A stretch of 64,000 bases of DNA from Paraburkholderia sp. ZP32-5 (GTDB lineage: Bacteria; Pseudomonadota; Gammaproteobacteria; Burkholderiales; Burkholderiaceae). Both the position numbers and the translations under genes were made by a program. This document shows, piece by piece, positions 45,417-54,878 of this stretch (position 1 is the stretch's first letter; every line of letters begins with the position of its first letter). The notes below the pieces were generated by a model. It was not told the origin of the DNA, searched no databases, and saw only the letters and a list, made by a program, of their open reading frames with translations. The DNA is taken from NCBI RefSeq assembly GCF_021390495.1, contig NZ_JAJEJP010000003.1:1488001-1552000 (forward strand), given 5' to 3'.

Positions 45417-46142
45417 TTGAGCGAAAAAGTGGCACTCATAGTCGGCGCGGGCGACGCGCTTGGCGGTGCGATCGCGAAGCGATTTGCGAGCGCGGGATAC
45501 GTGGCTGCCGTAGTGCGGCGTAATCGGGACAAGCTGCAGCCTCTCATCGACGAAATAACCGCAGCCGGTGGTCAGGCCGTGGCGTATGGCACCGACGCAC
45601 GGAAGGAAGAACAGGTCGTCGAGCTGGTGACGTCTATTGAGCGCGATGTCGGGCCTATCGAAGTCGCCGTTTTCAATATCGGCGCAAACGTGCGGTTCAG
45701 CATCACGGAAACGACTGCCCAGAAATACTTCAAGGTCTGGGAAATGGCTTGCTTTGCGGGGTTTCTCACCGGCCGCGAGGTCGCCAAAGCGATGCTCGCG
45801 CGCGAACGCGGCTCGATCCTGTTCACCGGCGCTACCGCGAGTTTGAGAGGTTCGAGCCACTTCTCCGCATTTGCGGGCGGCAAGCACGGCCTGCGTTCAC
45901 TCGCACAAAGCATGGCGCGCGAGCTTGGACCGCGCAATATTCATATTGCTCACATTGTGATAGATGGTGCGATCGACACCGAATTCATCAAGGAGCGCTT
46001 TCCTGAGCAATACGCACTCAAGCAGGTGGACGGCATTCTCAATCCCGACCATATCGCCGAAAACTACATTCATTTGCACAATCAGCCGCGCGATGCCTGG
46101 ACATTCGAGATGGATCTTCGTCCGTATATGGAAACGTGGTGA
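45417..46142 (+). CDS. SDR-fold protein lacking the catalytic tyrosine
   Basis: Short-chain dehydrogenase-fold protein of 241 aa. The nucleotide-binding loop reads VGAGDALGGAIA, and the usual YxxxK pair reads FAGGK (SAFAGGKHGLRSLAQ), so the catalytic Tyr is Phe while Lys is kept. NIGANV replaces the N-A-G motif. These features fit the divergent classical subgroup sometimes labelled SDR_c10. The TTG start at 45417 has GAGG upstream; the longer frame from 45363 has no better site. First gene of a three-gene operon. Confidence 0.85.
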   Translation: MSEKVALIVGAGDALGGAIAKRFASAGYVAAVVRRNRDKLQPLIDEITAAGGQAVAYGTDARKEEQVVELVTSIERDVGPIEVAVFNIGANVRFSITETTAQKYFKVWEMACFAGFLTGREVAKAMLARERGSILFTGATASLRGSSHFSAFAGGKHGLRSLAQSMARELGPRNIHIAHIVIDGAIDTEFIKERFPEQYALKQVDGILNPDHIAENYIHLHNQPRDAWTFEMDLRPYMETW

Positions 46143-46162
46143 AAAAACTAGAGGAGAACAGT

Positions 46163-46768
46163 GTGCCGAGGCAAGTGGAATTCCTATTCGATTTTGGTAG
46201 TCCCACCAGTTACATCGCGTATCGCCGGCTAGCGACCATCGCCGATAGAACGGGGGCGACAATCGTTTGGACCCCGGTCTTGCTCGGTGCGATACTGCAG
46301 TCACTGGGCAACACACAGCCGACTGCCGTTCCTGCTAAACGCAAGTGGTTCTTCGCCGATCTCGCATTGTGGGCGAGGCAATTCGGCATCGAGTACCAGG
46401 AAAACCCTCATTTCCCCGTCGTTACGTTGGCGTTGCAGCGCGGCGCCATCGCGTTGCAGGGCAGCCCGCTGTTCGCGGCCTATGTGGAGGCCGTGTTTTC
46501 AGCGATGTGGCAAACACCTCGCAATCTCGGCGACGCCACCGTGCTTGAACAGGTTCTCACCAGTGCCGGCATCGACACCGAAGATTTCAAGGCACGGATC
46601 GGTTCTCCCGAAGTAAAGAACCGCCTGAAGGCCAATACAGATTCGGCAATCTCAAGAGGCGTTTTTGGTTGCCCGTCCTTTTTTGTCGGAGATCAACTTT
46701 TCTTTGGGCAGGATCGGCTGCATTTCGTTGAGGAAGCACTGCTTGCTCAACCCGGTGAGTTGCCATGA
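46163..46768 (+). CDS. 2-hydroxychromene-2-carboxylate isomerase-like (DsbA-fold) protein
   Basis: Thioredoxin-fold protein of 201 aa of the HCCA isomerase/kappa-GST group. The N-terminus VEFLFDFGSPTSYIAYRRL carries the glutathione-contacting Ser, and GVFGCPSFFVGDQLFFGQDRL is the C-terminal family signature. The family acts in naphthalene-type catabolism with glutathione. The GTG at 46163 has GAGGAG 6 bases upstream and gives the usual length; an earlier GTG at 46136 would overlap the SDR gene. It overlaps the next gene by 4 bp (ATGA). Confidence 0.85.
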   Translation: MPRQVEFLFDFGSPTSYIAYRRLATIADRTGATIVWTPVLLGAILQSLGNTQPTAVPAKRKWFFADLALWARQFGIEYQENPHFPVVTLALQRGAIALQGSPLFAAYVEAVFSAMWQTPRNLGDATVLEQVLTSAGIDTEDFKARIGSPEVKNRLKANTDSAISRGVFGCPSFFVGDQLFFGQDRLHFVEEALLAQPGELP

Positions 46769-47484
46769 AACATGTTCTGATCGTTCACGCTCATCCCGAG
46801 CCACAATCGTTCACGTCATCCATGAGATTCGAGGCGACACGAGAATTCGAAGCTGCCGGCTGCGAAGTTCGGGTATCGGATCTGTACGCGAAGCACTTCA
46901 ATCCAGTAGCAAGTGCCGACGATTTCTCATTCCGTACCCGACCGGACTATCTCGTGTACGCGCTCGAGCAACGTCATGCGCATGAGCAGCATTCGCTTGC
47001 ACCCGACATCGCGGAAGAAGTTGAAAACGTTGTGTGGGCCGACCTTGTGGTTTTCAATTTCCCTGTCTTCTGGTTTTCCGTACCAGCGATCATGAAAGGA
47101 TGGATCGACCGCGTACTGCTATCGGGTCTGTTCTATGGTGGACTGCGTTTCTACGACCGCGGCGGACTGGTTGGCAAAACCGCGTGGGTCACGCTGACGC
47201 TAGGCGGACGCCCTCACATGTTCGGACCGCACGGCATTCACGGCGAACTGCAAGGCATGCTCAGCCATCTGCTGCGCGGTACCCTCGGCTACGTTGGATT
47301 TCGCGTGCTGAAGCCATTCGTGGGCTTTCATGTCCCGTATATATCACAGGAAGAACGGCGACGCGTCATGCAAGACCTTCGGGAAGCGGTCCGGCACGTC
47401 GACACGCGCGATGCGCTATCTTTTCCGTCGCTCGATCATTTCGACGAAAAACTCTATCCGCTTGGCATCATAACTGATGCCTGA
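46765..47484 (+). CDS. NQO1/MdaB-like NAD(P)H quinone oxidoreductase (flavodoxin-2 fold)
   Basis: Flavodoxin-like protein of 239 aa with the FMN/FAD phosphate loop HAHPEPQSFTSSM, the quinone-reductase motif FNFPVFWFSVPAIMKGWIDRV and LTLGGRPHMFGPHG. The family reduces quinones by two electrons with NAD(P)H. Translationally coupled to the isomerase-like gene, it may protect cells from quinones formed in aromatic catabolism or reduce a pathway quinone. Confidence 0.88.
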   Translation: MKHVLIVHAHPEPQSFTSSMRFEATREFEAAGCEVRVSDLYAKHFNPVASADDFSFRTRPDYLVYALEQRHAHEQHSLAPDIAEEVENVVWADLVVFNFPVFWFSVPAIMKGWIDRVLLSGLFYGGLRFYDRGGLVGKTAWVTLTLGGRPHMFGPHGIHGELQGMLSHLLRGTLGYVGFRVLKPFVGFHVPYISQEERRRVMQDLREAVRHVDTRDALSFPSLDHFDEKLYPLGIITDA

Positions 47485-47647
47485 CCACCGCGATCGGCAA
47501 ACGAATACTGACTCACCCATCTCCTGCCACGCGGAAGACGCTGCACAACCGCAGCGTTTCTGATCGAGCCGCGAATCACGCTCCCCGCCAAAATGATCGC
47601 CCCCCCTGCTTCGCAACTTCTCTCTATCAACTAAGGCACACGCTCGC

Positions 47648-48574
47648 ATGGACACGTTAAAAAACATGCGTGTGTTCACACGTCTTTCAGAAACACGAAG
47701 CTTTTCACGGACGGCGGAACATCTGTCGACAACACCGTCGCAAGTATCGCGAGCAATTGCCGAACTCGAGTGACACCTGCGCACCCGGCTTTTTCAGCGA
47801 ACCACGCGCAAGACCATCCTGACCGCAGTTGGAGAACGATACCTTCAAAGGTGCAACGAGATCCTCACGTTGATCGACGTAGCCGAAGCGGAAGCAATAG
47901 ACGCGCAGTTCTCTCCGGAAGGCACTCTGCGCGTGCACTCCACGGCAGGCTTCGGACAGCACTACGCGGCACCACTCATCGCGCGATATTGTAAGCAATA
48001 TCCGAACGTCTCGATCAGTCTCACGCTGGCGCAACGAATGCCGAATCTGATCGAAGAAGGATGCGACGTATCAATCGTCGTGACGCCCATGCTCAGCGAC
48101 GTCGGCCTTGTTTCAAGGCTGCTGGGTACGACTCAAACCATTCTGTGCGCGTCACCCGCATATCTCGCGCAGCGCGGCATGCCGCTCGACGTGGAAGACC
48201 TGGCAAATCATGCATGTCTGCAACTACACGTTCCAGGCCAACCATCGGAAGAATGGCTTCTGAACGGCCCAGACGGAGAGATTGGCTTGAGACTTCGCTC
48301 AACGACTTTCCACGTGAACATGGCGGACACGCTCGCTGTTGCGATTCGCGAAGGTATGGGAATCGGACCGCTGCATGTGGCGGCGGCATCGCCGCACTTG
48401 CGGGACGGATCACTCGTGCGTGTGCTGCCCGAATTTCATCTGCAGAAGTTGAATATCTATGCGCTTTACGCATCGCGTCAGTATCTCGATGCGAAGATCA
48501 GGACGTTCGTCGATTTCCTGCACGAACGCGTGCCGGCTATGCTGGCCGAGCTTGAGGGTGCGTTGACCGTGTAA
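47648..48574 (+). pseudogene. LysR-family regulator interrupted by an in-frame stop
   Basis: A complete LysR reading frame of about 308 codons from ATG 47648 is broken only by TGA at 47771-47773, just after the recognition helix (SQVSRAIAELE-stop-HLRTRLFQRTTRK). Downstream the same frame is intact to 48574, with a normal effector-binding domain (GTLRVHSTAGFGQHY; IREGMGIGPLHVAA). The frame would otherwise read as a typical AraC-unrelated LTTR. It follows the SDR operon in the same orientation. A recent nonsense mutation, or a sequencing error, is the likeliest explanation. Confidence 0.88.
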
Positions 48575-48750
48575 TGCCGTTTTCGGGCATTTTGACTTTA
48601 GGTGGCGGAAATCGTAGGTCATGTGCCGCATCGCCGGGGGATAGGTCCGAGATCGTCCGGACGGATCCGGCCAGTGCCTACTGCGTGAGGGGATCCGCCG
48701 CCCGCCCATGGCATCCGATGCAATGTGGCGGACAGCGACTTCAATGCCTG

Positions 48751-49983
48751 TTAGAAGCGGTGAACGATACCGACTCGCACTGCGGTCTGCGACGACGTCG
48801 ACGACGGCGTCAATCCGGAAATTGCCGCGACGGCGGCCCTGCCTGTCGAGTCGACGCCGGTTGCGTGCTCATACATGACGAGCGCATACAGTTCGGTCGC
48901 TTTCGATAGGAAGTAGTGCGCGCCACCGCCAAACTGGCGGTAGGATGCACCATCGTGTCCGCCCACTGACCCGACGCGAGTAAGACTGCCCATCACTCCC
49001 ACCAGAATTGTGGGCGTAAAGAAATAGCGAAGATTCAGTTCGACGGTATTGATCGCAGCCGTTCCGCTATATCCGAGTGGATTGGGACCAGACGTCGCGA
49101 CGTCGCCCAAGCCGGTGTAGCGAACGTTGGTGTAGATGACACCTGCTGTAGCCGATCCATAGGTATAAGACGCCCCTACACCTGCGAGGTTGTACCTGTT
49201 TGCCGACGCAAATCCCGCGTATGCCGGGTTGTTTGCAGGCGAGGTCGCGCTTCCCAGACTGCCGAGGTTGTTTCCTGTCACGCCCGTCCCGTTCGGATTC
49301 GCCCCATAAAAGGACACGTTCGGGTTGTTGATCGTCAGGTAGCCCGCGCCGAACTGAAACGGCCCACCGTCGTAGCCCACGGCCAACGACCATGCCTGAT
49401 TACGACTCACCGATCCCGCCACGCCGCCCACGCTGTACAAAGCCTCCGCGTTCACGCCGTGAAACTTGGGCATCGTGTACTTGATGCTGTTGTTCAGTCG
49501 CCTCGTACTCAGCAGATTGTCGACGTCAGCTGCGTGTGTGGCGATATAGCCGGCAAACTGCCACGCAGCGGAAAATGGTGCAACGATGTCCAGATGAGGG
49601 TCATACTGACGCCCTAACGTGAGCCGACCGTACGGCGAATCGAGTCCGACGAACGCCTGGCGCCCGAACTCGGCGCCACCCTGGGCAAATGCACCGCTGC
49701 TCATTGAAAAGCCATTTTCAAGCGTAAATATGGCTTTCAGGCCGGAGCCGAGATCCTCCGTTCCCTTGAGTCCCCACCGGCTTCCAAACATCCCGAACGC
49801 GCCGTCATTGAGAGCTAATTGATTTCCCGCTCCCACCGGGCGACCATTCACTATTGCCTTTTGCGAACCGACCGTGTAGTTCAAGCCGGCGTCCAGGATA
49901 CCGTACAACGTCACGCTCGATTGAGAAAATGCCGGCGATGACAACGCCCCCAATACTGCAATCACTACAAGACGTCTCCTCAT
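48751..49983 (-). CDS. Outer-membrane porin
   Basis: Gram-negative porin of 410 aa, longer than the others in the window. The signal peptide is MRRRLVVIAVLGALSSPAFS followed by QSSVTLYG; family stretches are WGLKGTEDLGSGLKAIFTLE and LTLGRQYDPHLD, and the chain ends AVRVGIVHRF. It probably serves uptake for the adjacent importer and aromatic cluster. Confidence 0.92.
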   Translation of the reverse strand: MRRRLVVIAVLGALSSPAFSQSSVTLYGILDAGLNYTVGSQKAIVNGRPVGAGNQLALNDGAFGMFGSRWGLKGTEDLGSGLKAIFTLENGFSMSSGAFAQGGAEFGRQAFVGLDSPYGRLTLGRQYDPHLDIVAPFSAAWQFAGYIATHAADVDNLLSTRRLNNSIKYTMPKFHGVNAEALYSVGGVAGSVSRNQAWSLAVGYDGGPFQFGAGYLTINNPNVSFYGANPNGTGVTGNNLGSLGSATSPANNPAYAGFASANRYNLAGVGASYTYGSATAGVIYTNVRYTGLGDVATSGPNPLGYSGTAAINTVELNLRYFFTPTILVGVMGSLTRVGSVGGHDGASYRQFGGGAHYFLSKATELYALVMYEHATGVDSTGRAAVAAISGLTPSSTSSQTAVRVGIVHRF

Positions 49984-50179
49984 TGGAATCTACCTCCATA
50001 TTTAGTATGAAAAAAACAAAGGAAACTACAAGTTTCGGCAGATCGGATATTTTTTATTTTTATTTGAAAGATTCCAGACAACAGGCCACCTGGCGGCTGC
50101 CCTCGGCAGCCGTCATATCGGAATCGATGCGGAAGTGTTCTTATGCGGATTTTCTTTTAGGCCGCTACTTCTTATTTGA

Positions 50180-50875
50180 CTAGACGCTCAGATGCTCGCT
50201 CAGCACATTCTCGTTTCCCCTCAGTGTTTCCGAAGTCCCGACGAAACAAACCTGCCCTTTGGAGAGAACATAATGAATATCGGCGAGTTCCAGTGCCGCG
50301 TTCAGATTCTGCTCGATCAATAGCAATGCCATTCCCGCCCGCTTCATCTGCCGCATAATCTCTACAATTTCATTGACGATCATGAGTGCCAGTCCTTCGG
50401 ACGGCTCGTCCAGAATAATCGTCGACGGATTCAGCATCAGCGCCCGCGCAATCGATACCATTTGCTGCTCGCCACCGGAAAGCTGAAACCCGCGATTCTT
50501 GCGTCGTTCTCCAAGCCGCGGAAACAGTTCATAGATACGTGACAGCGTCCAATCTCCAGTTCTTCCCGGCCGTGCCGCAACGGTCAGATTTTCTTCGACC
50601 GACAGGCTCGGAAAGACGCCGCGCTCCTGCGGCACAAAGCCCAACCCCAATCGCGAAATCCGATGCGGCGGCAACCCTGTGATCCGGCGCCCCTCGTAAA
50701 TAACCTCTCCTGAGCGTGGTTTCAGATGACCCATGATCGACAGAACCGTCGTGGTCTTTCCCGCGCCGTTGCGTCCAAGAACGGAGGTGACTGTTCCTGG
50801 CTTGACGTCGAGCGATACGCCGTGCAGAACGTGGCTGTCGCCGTAATAACTGTGGATGCCATTTATCTGGAGCAT
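50180..50875 (-). CDS. Branched-chain-type ABC ATPase, LivF family
   Basis: ABC ATPase of 231 aa in the LivF group. Walker A GRNGAGKTT, the signature LSGGEQQMVSIARAL and Walker B IILDEPSEGL are complete; ILSIMGHLKPRSGEV and GLGFVPQERGVFP are LivF-typical. The ATG shares a base with the LivG stop (TGATG), so translation is coupled. It is the last gene of the 14-kb catabolic cluster and energises uptake of its substrate. Confidence 0.92.
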   Translation of the reverse strand: MLQINGIHSYYGDSHVLHGVSLDVKPGTVTSVLGRNGAGKTTTVLSIMGHLKPRSGEVIYEGRRITGLPPHRISRLGLGFVPQERGVFPSLSVEENLTVAARPGRTGDWTLSRIYELFPRLGERRKNRGFQLSGGEQQMVSIARALMLNPSTIILDEPSEGLALMIVNEIVEIMRQMKRAGMALLLIEQNLNAALELADIHYVLSKGQVCFVGTSETLRGNENVLSEHLSV

Positions 50876-51618
50876 CAGTGCTTCCCCCCAAGATAGACTT
50901 CGCGAACACGCTCGTTTCTCTGAATGTCTTTCGGGCACCCTGACGCGAGAATTTCCCCGTAATAGAGAACCGTGATCCGGTCGCCCAGCGAGAAGACGAC
51001 CTTCATGTCGTGCTCGATCATCAGTATCGCGAGAGATTTCGGTAACCCGTGCACCAGATCGATCATGCGATCGGTTTCCGCTGGCGACATGCCTGATGTC
51101 GGCTCATCGAGCAATAGAAGCGCAGGCTCCGCGGCAAGCCCGATCGCGACTTCGAGTTGTCGCTGTTCGCCATAACTTAAATGGGATGTCTGACGGTGCC
51201 GTCCATCGGTTAGCCTGACCTGCTCCAGCAATTCGTCGGCCCGTTCCCATTGCTCACGGCGCGTCTGCGTGCTACGGAACGATTCGTACCATCCGCCCTG
51301 CTTGCCCTGCACCGCAAGGCGTACGTTCTCGCGTACAGACAAGCTCGGAAACAGATTGTTCTTCTGAAACGTGCGGCCCATGCCCAACTGGCACAGCTTG
51401 TCCGGCGTTGCACTCGTGACGTCTTCGCCACGAAAGCGAATCTTTCCTGAAGTTGGACGCACCTGTCCGGTTAGCTGATGAATAAGGCTCGTCTTGCCGG
51501 CGCCGTTCGGCCCGATGATGATGTGCCGTTGGCCCACGTCCACGCTCAGATTGACCTGCTTTGTCACCACGAGGCTGCCATACGCCTTGCAAAGATTTTC
51601 GGTCGCAAGTAGATTCAT
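50875..51618 (-). CDS. Branched-chain-type ABC ATPase, LivG family
   Basis: ABC ATPase of 247 aa in the LivG group: Walker A IGPNGAGKTSL, signature LSYGEQRQLEVA, Walker B LLLLDEPTSGM, and the LivG-typical GMGRTFQKNNLFP. The ATG at 51618 overlaps the preceding permease stop (ATGA). The alternative upstream frame is an antisense-free extension inside the permease gene. It forms a heterodimer with the LivF-type ATPase. Confidence 0.92.
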   Translation of the reverse strand: MNLLATENLCKAYGSLVVTKQVNLSVDVGQRHIIIGPNGAGKTSLIHQLTGQVRPTSGKIRFRGEDVTSATPDKLCQLGMGRTFQKNNLFPSLSVRENVRLAVQGKQGGWYESFRSTQTRREQWERADELLEQVRLTDGRHRQTSHLSYGEQRQLEVAIGLAAEPALLLLDEPTSGMSPAETDRMIDLVHGLPKSLAILMIEHDMKVVFSLGDRITVLYYGEILASGCPKDIQRNERVREVYLGGKH

Positions 51619-52601
51619 TTCACCCCCGGCCCGGATACTGCTTTCGAGCGTGCAAGCAGCTGACACGGCGTGTTCCTTTTGAATAACGCGGCCGCGAATC
51701 CCCAGACTCCTTCGCGCATGAACATCACGCAAAAGATAAAGATCCATCCAACCCAAAAGGCCCAGTATTCGCTGTGGGTGCTGATCACGTTCTTCATCAA
51801 CAGATACAGCGCCGCGCCTATTGCGGGCCCGACGACCGTTCCCGCGCCACCCAGCACGACCATGATCATCACGTCGCCCGATTGACCCCAGCGCAGGACG
51901 TCGGGAGATACGTAGGCATTGAAGAGCGCGTACAGCGCGCCGGCAATGCCCGCGAGCGCCCCTGCGATGACAAACGCAAGCAGCCTGAAGCGCTCGACCG
52001 GGTAGCCGATTGCCCGCATGCGCTGTTCGTTCTCGCGAATGCCGATAAAGATCGACCCGAGCGGCGAGCGTACGAGGCAAATCATGAAGCCGAGAACAAC
52101 GATGAAGCCGATCGCCACGACCGCATAGCGCCCAACAGGACTCTGCTGAAGACTCAATCCGAACAGGGATGGCTGCTCGAAGCCATTCAGACCGTCCGAC
52201 CCGCCACTCAAGTCACGCCATTTCAGCGCCACGGCGTATAGAAGTTGCGAGAAAGCCATTGTCAGCATGACAAATGGAATACCCGTCACACGCACACAGA
52301 AAGCCCCGATGACCGCCGCGAGTACCGTTGACGCCGCGATTCCCGCAAGAAGCCCCCACCACCCGGACAGACCGAGATGCACGCCGAGGCCGATCACCGT
52401 GTATGTCGCAATGCCGAAGAAGGCAGCGTGCCCGAACGACATCATGCCTGTGTAGCCGAGCAGCAGATTCAGGCTCATGGCGAAAATAGCGAAAATGAGA
52501 ATTTCCGCGCCTGTTTCCAGCATGTATGGCGTGCCGAACCCAAGTGCAATCAGCAGCACGCACACGATGCAAAAAGACAGGATCTGGTTGCGCTGGTTCA
52601 T
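51615..52601 (-). CDS. Branched-chain-type ABC permease, LivM family
   Basis: Integral membrane permease of 328 aa with about ten hydrophobic segments, carrying the LivM landmarks LNLLLGYTGMMSFGHAAFFG and the EAA-like loop GIRENEQRMRAIGYPVERF. It overlaps the LivG gene by 4 bp and starts 3 bp after the LivH-type gene, so the four transport genes are one transcript. Confidence 0.92.
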   Translation of the reverse strand: MNQRNQILSFCIVCVLLIALGFGTPYMLETGAEILIFAIFAMSLNLLLGYTGMMSFGHAAFFGIATYTVIGLGVHLGLSGWWGLLAGIAASTVLAAVIGAFCVRVTGIPFVMLTMAFSQLLYAVALKWRDLSGGSDGLNGFEQPSLFGLSLQQSPVGRYAVVAIGFIVVLGFMICLVRSPLGSIFIGIRENEQRMRAIGYPVERFRLLAFVIAGALAGIAGALYALFNAYVSPDVLRWGQSGDVMIMVVLGGAGTVVGPAIGAALYLLMKNVISTHSEYWAFWVGWIFIFCVMFMREGVWGFAAALFKRNTPCQLLARSKAVSGPGVK

Positions 52602-52604
52602 ATA

Positions 52605-53468
52605 TCAACTCATCAAGATGCCAAATAGTCCTTGCGGACGCTTCAACAGCACGAACACCATCAACAGATAATCGAGCACCAAGGCCGCGTCTGGAAAATA
52701 GGCTTTACCGAAGGTATCGACGAAGGCGAGCATCAAGCTAGCCACGAGCGCACCGCGCAAGCTGCCTAATCCGCCCACGACGACGACGATGAAGGCAGGA
52801 ATGAGTACATCGATATCAAGGCCGAGATAAACCCCTAAAATCGGACTCGCGACGATCCCGCCTAGCGCGGCCAGCGCCGAACCCAATGCAAAGATGAAGC
52901 TGAATAGCAGCGGTACATTGATGCCGATGCCGGACGCCGTGCGAGCATCATCGACACCGGCGCGAACCATCGCGCCAAGTCGGCTTCGCTCGAGAAAGCA
53001 CCACAGCGTCACGCCGACCACGCCACCGAATACGGCGACGAAAAGCCGGTAGACAGGCAGCACTGCTCCTCCCAGACGGACACTACCGTCGAGCAGCGTC
53101 GGCGGCGCGACGTTGCGGATATCGGCCCCCCAGAAATATCGACAGACATCACCGAATACGAGGATGAAGCCGAACGTAAGCAATACCTGATTCAAATGGC
53201 CGCGGCCGTAAAGCGGACGCATGAACACACGTTCGACGAGAATCGCAACGGCCGTCGCGGGCACCCATCCCACTGCCATAGCTAACCAGAAATTTCCGGT
53301 GAGATTGACGAGCGTTGCCGCCACGAACGCCCCGATCATGAAAAACGAACCATGCGAGAGATTGACGACGTTCAGCAACCCGAAAATCAACGAAAGTCCG
53401 GCCGCCGTCATGAACAACAGCGCGGCAAAAGCCAGACTGTTGATTAACTGCGAAATAAAGAAATCCAT
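52605..53468 (-). CDS. Branched-chain-type ABC permease, LivH family
   Basis: Membrane permease of 287 aa with LivH-type features: ALLFMTAAGLSLIFGLLNVV and NLSHGSFFMIGAF near the N-terminus and the loop DDARTASGIGINVPLLF. The N-terminus matches the normal length. It partners LivM to form the channel and is 68 bp downstream of the binding protein gene. Confidence 0.92.
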   Translation of the reverse strand: MDFFISQLINSLAFAALLFMTAAGLSLIFGLLNVVNLSHGSFFMIGAFVAATLVNLTGNFWLAMAVGWVPATAVAILVERVFMRPLYGRGHLNQVLLTFGFILVFGDVCRYFWGADIRNVAPPTLLDGSVRLGGAVLPVYRLFVAVFGGVVGVTLWCFLERSRLGAMVRAGVDDARTASGIGINVPLLFSFIFALGSALAALGGIVASPILGVYLGLDIDVLIPAFIVVVVGGLGSLRGALVASLMLAFVDTFGKAYFPDAALVLDYLLMVFVLLKRPQGLFGILMS

Positions 53469-53536
53469 AGCACCGCCTCGTGCTTGAGAACGACATCCGG
53501 CAACGGACGTGCCGGGCCACCTCGACCGCAGTGAAG

Positions 53537-54751
53537 TCAGACTGGCCGCTTAGCCGGCTCCGGCACGTCCTTGAAGGTAAAGATCACCTTGTTCGTAATG
53601 CGGCCGTTGATCTCGGCGACTTCGCGGATATAGATGTTTTGAGTGGGACTCTGCGTTTCGGGTGTGAAGCGGAAGGGGCCGCGCGGCGCATTAAACTTCA
53701 CTGCGCGCATCGCTTCGCGCAGTTTTTCCTTGGCTTCCGTATTGCCGTCTACCGCCTCCAGCGACAGATGCAGTACGCGCGCCGCCACGTAGCCATATTC
53801 GGAATAGACGCTCGGATACTCCTTGTATCGCGCAAGATAGTCCGAGACGAATTTCAGGTTTTCGGCGTTATCGAGTGTATCGGCGTAGTGCAGCACATTG
53901 ATGGCGCCAAGTGCGGAGCGCCCCTGCGCGGGCAGCGTATCGCTTTCCAGCATGAAACCCGAGCCTGTCAGGCGATACTTTTGCCGCAAGCCATATTCGT
54001 CGTACTGCTTGACGAAACGCACGGCGTCGGTGCCGGCGTAGAAGCTGAACGTCGCTTTGACGTCCGTATTGCGGATATCGGCCAGATATGGACCGAAATC
54101 ATTATTTCCGAGTGGCGGATAGATTTCCTTGATCACGGTTCCGCCGCGCGTCTGGAAGCCGGACTTGAATCCCGCCAGCGCGTCGCGGCCCCCCGCGAAA
54201 TCGGATGTCGTCAGTACGACGCGCTTGTCGATGTTGTCGTAGAAGTATTTGGCCATCGTCTCCATGGTGGGATACGTGGCCGCCGAACAGCGGAACAGAT
54301 AGGGCAGACCGACGTACGACAGCTCGGTTGCACCCGCGCCCGAGCAGAGCAGAAACGCCTGGCTTTGCCGAAGATACTGCACGGCCGCCATCGCGATGTT
54401 GCTGCCCTGTATGCCGGTGATCAAATCGCACTGATCCAATTCGACCAGCTTCTTCAACTTCTGCAAGCCGACCTGCGGATTGAGCTCGTCGTCTTCCTTG
54501 ATGATCTGGATTTTACGACCCGCAATTGTATTGCCGATCTGGTCGAAATACAGCTGCATGCCGTTCAGGTTCGCATTGCCCAAGCCGGCATAGACCTTCG
54601 AATAGGTATTCAATGATCCGAACTTGAGTGGCGCCGTCGATTTCGCTAACACCGCGGGCGCGACGCCGCCAAACAACGCAAGCGCGCCAGCACCCTTCAC
54701 GAAGTTCCGCCGGGAAGCGCTGATCGCGGAATCATCCGTCTTTTCCGTCAT
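53537..54751 (-). CDS. Periplasmic binding protein (LivK-like) with Tat-type signal
   Basis: Type 1 periplasmic binding protein of 404 aa (Peripla_BP_6). The N-terminus contains a twin-arginine motif, SRRNFVKGAGALALFGG (R14, R15), predicting Tat rather than Sec export of the folded protein. The ATG at 54751 has AAGGAGA upstream. The lobe pattern (IIKEDDELNPQVGLQKLKKL) resembles ABC receptors for aromatic acids and amides in Burkholderiales. It is 127 bp after the Rieske large subunit gene, so the substrate may be the aromatic acid of the cluster. Confidence 0.9.
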   Translation of the reverse strand: MTEKTDDSAISASRRNFVKGAGALALFGGVAPAVLAKSTAPLKFGSLNTYSKVYAGLGNANLNGMQLYFDQIGNTIAGRKIQIIKEDDELNPQVGLQKLKKLVELDQCDLITGIQGSNIAMAAVQYLRQSQAFLLCSGAGATELSYVGLPYLFRCSAATYPTMETMAKYFYDNIDKRVVLTTSDFAGGRDALAGFKSGFQTRGGTVIKEIYPPLGNNDFGPYLADIRNTDVKATFSFYAGTDAVRFVKQYDEYGLRQKYRLTGSGFMLESDTLPAQGRSALGAINVLHYADTLDNAENLKFVSDYLARYKEYPSVYSEYGYVAARVLHLSLEAVDGNTEAKEKLREAMRAVKFNAPRGPFRFTPETQSPTQNIYIREVAEINGRITNKVIFTFKDVPEPAKRPV

Positions 54752-54878
54752 TTTTCGTCTCCTTACCATGTGTGTACAGCGCCTTCGAGTAGCACCGGCC
54801 AAACGGCCGGCATCACATCGAGGCGGGGTGCCGCCAACGGAGCGTCCACGTCTTGTGCATGGATCGCTCGCGCGCGAA

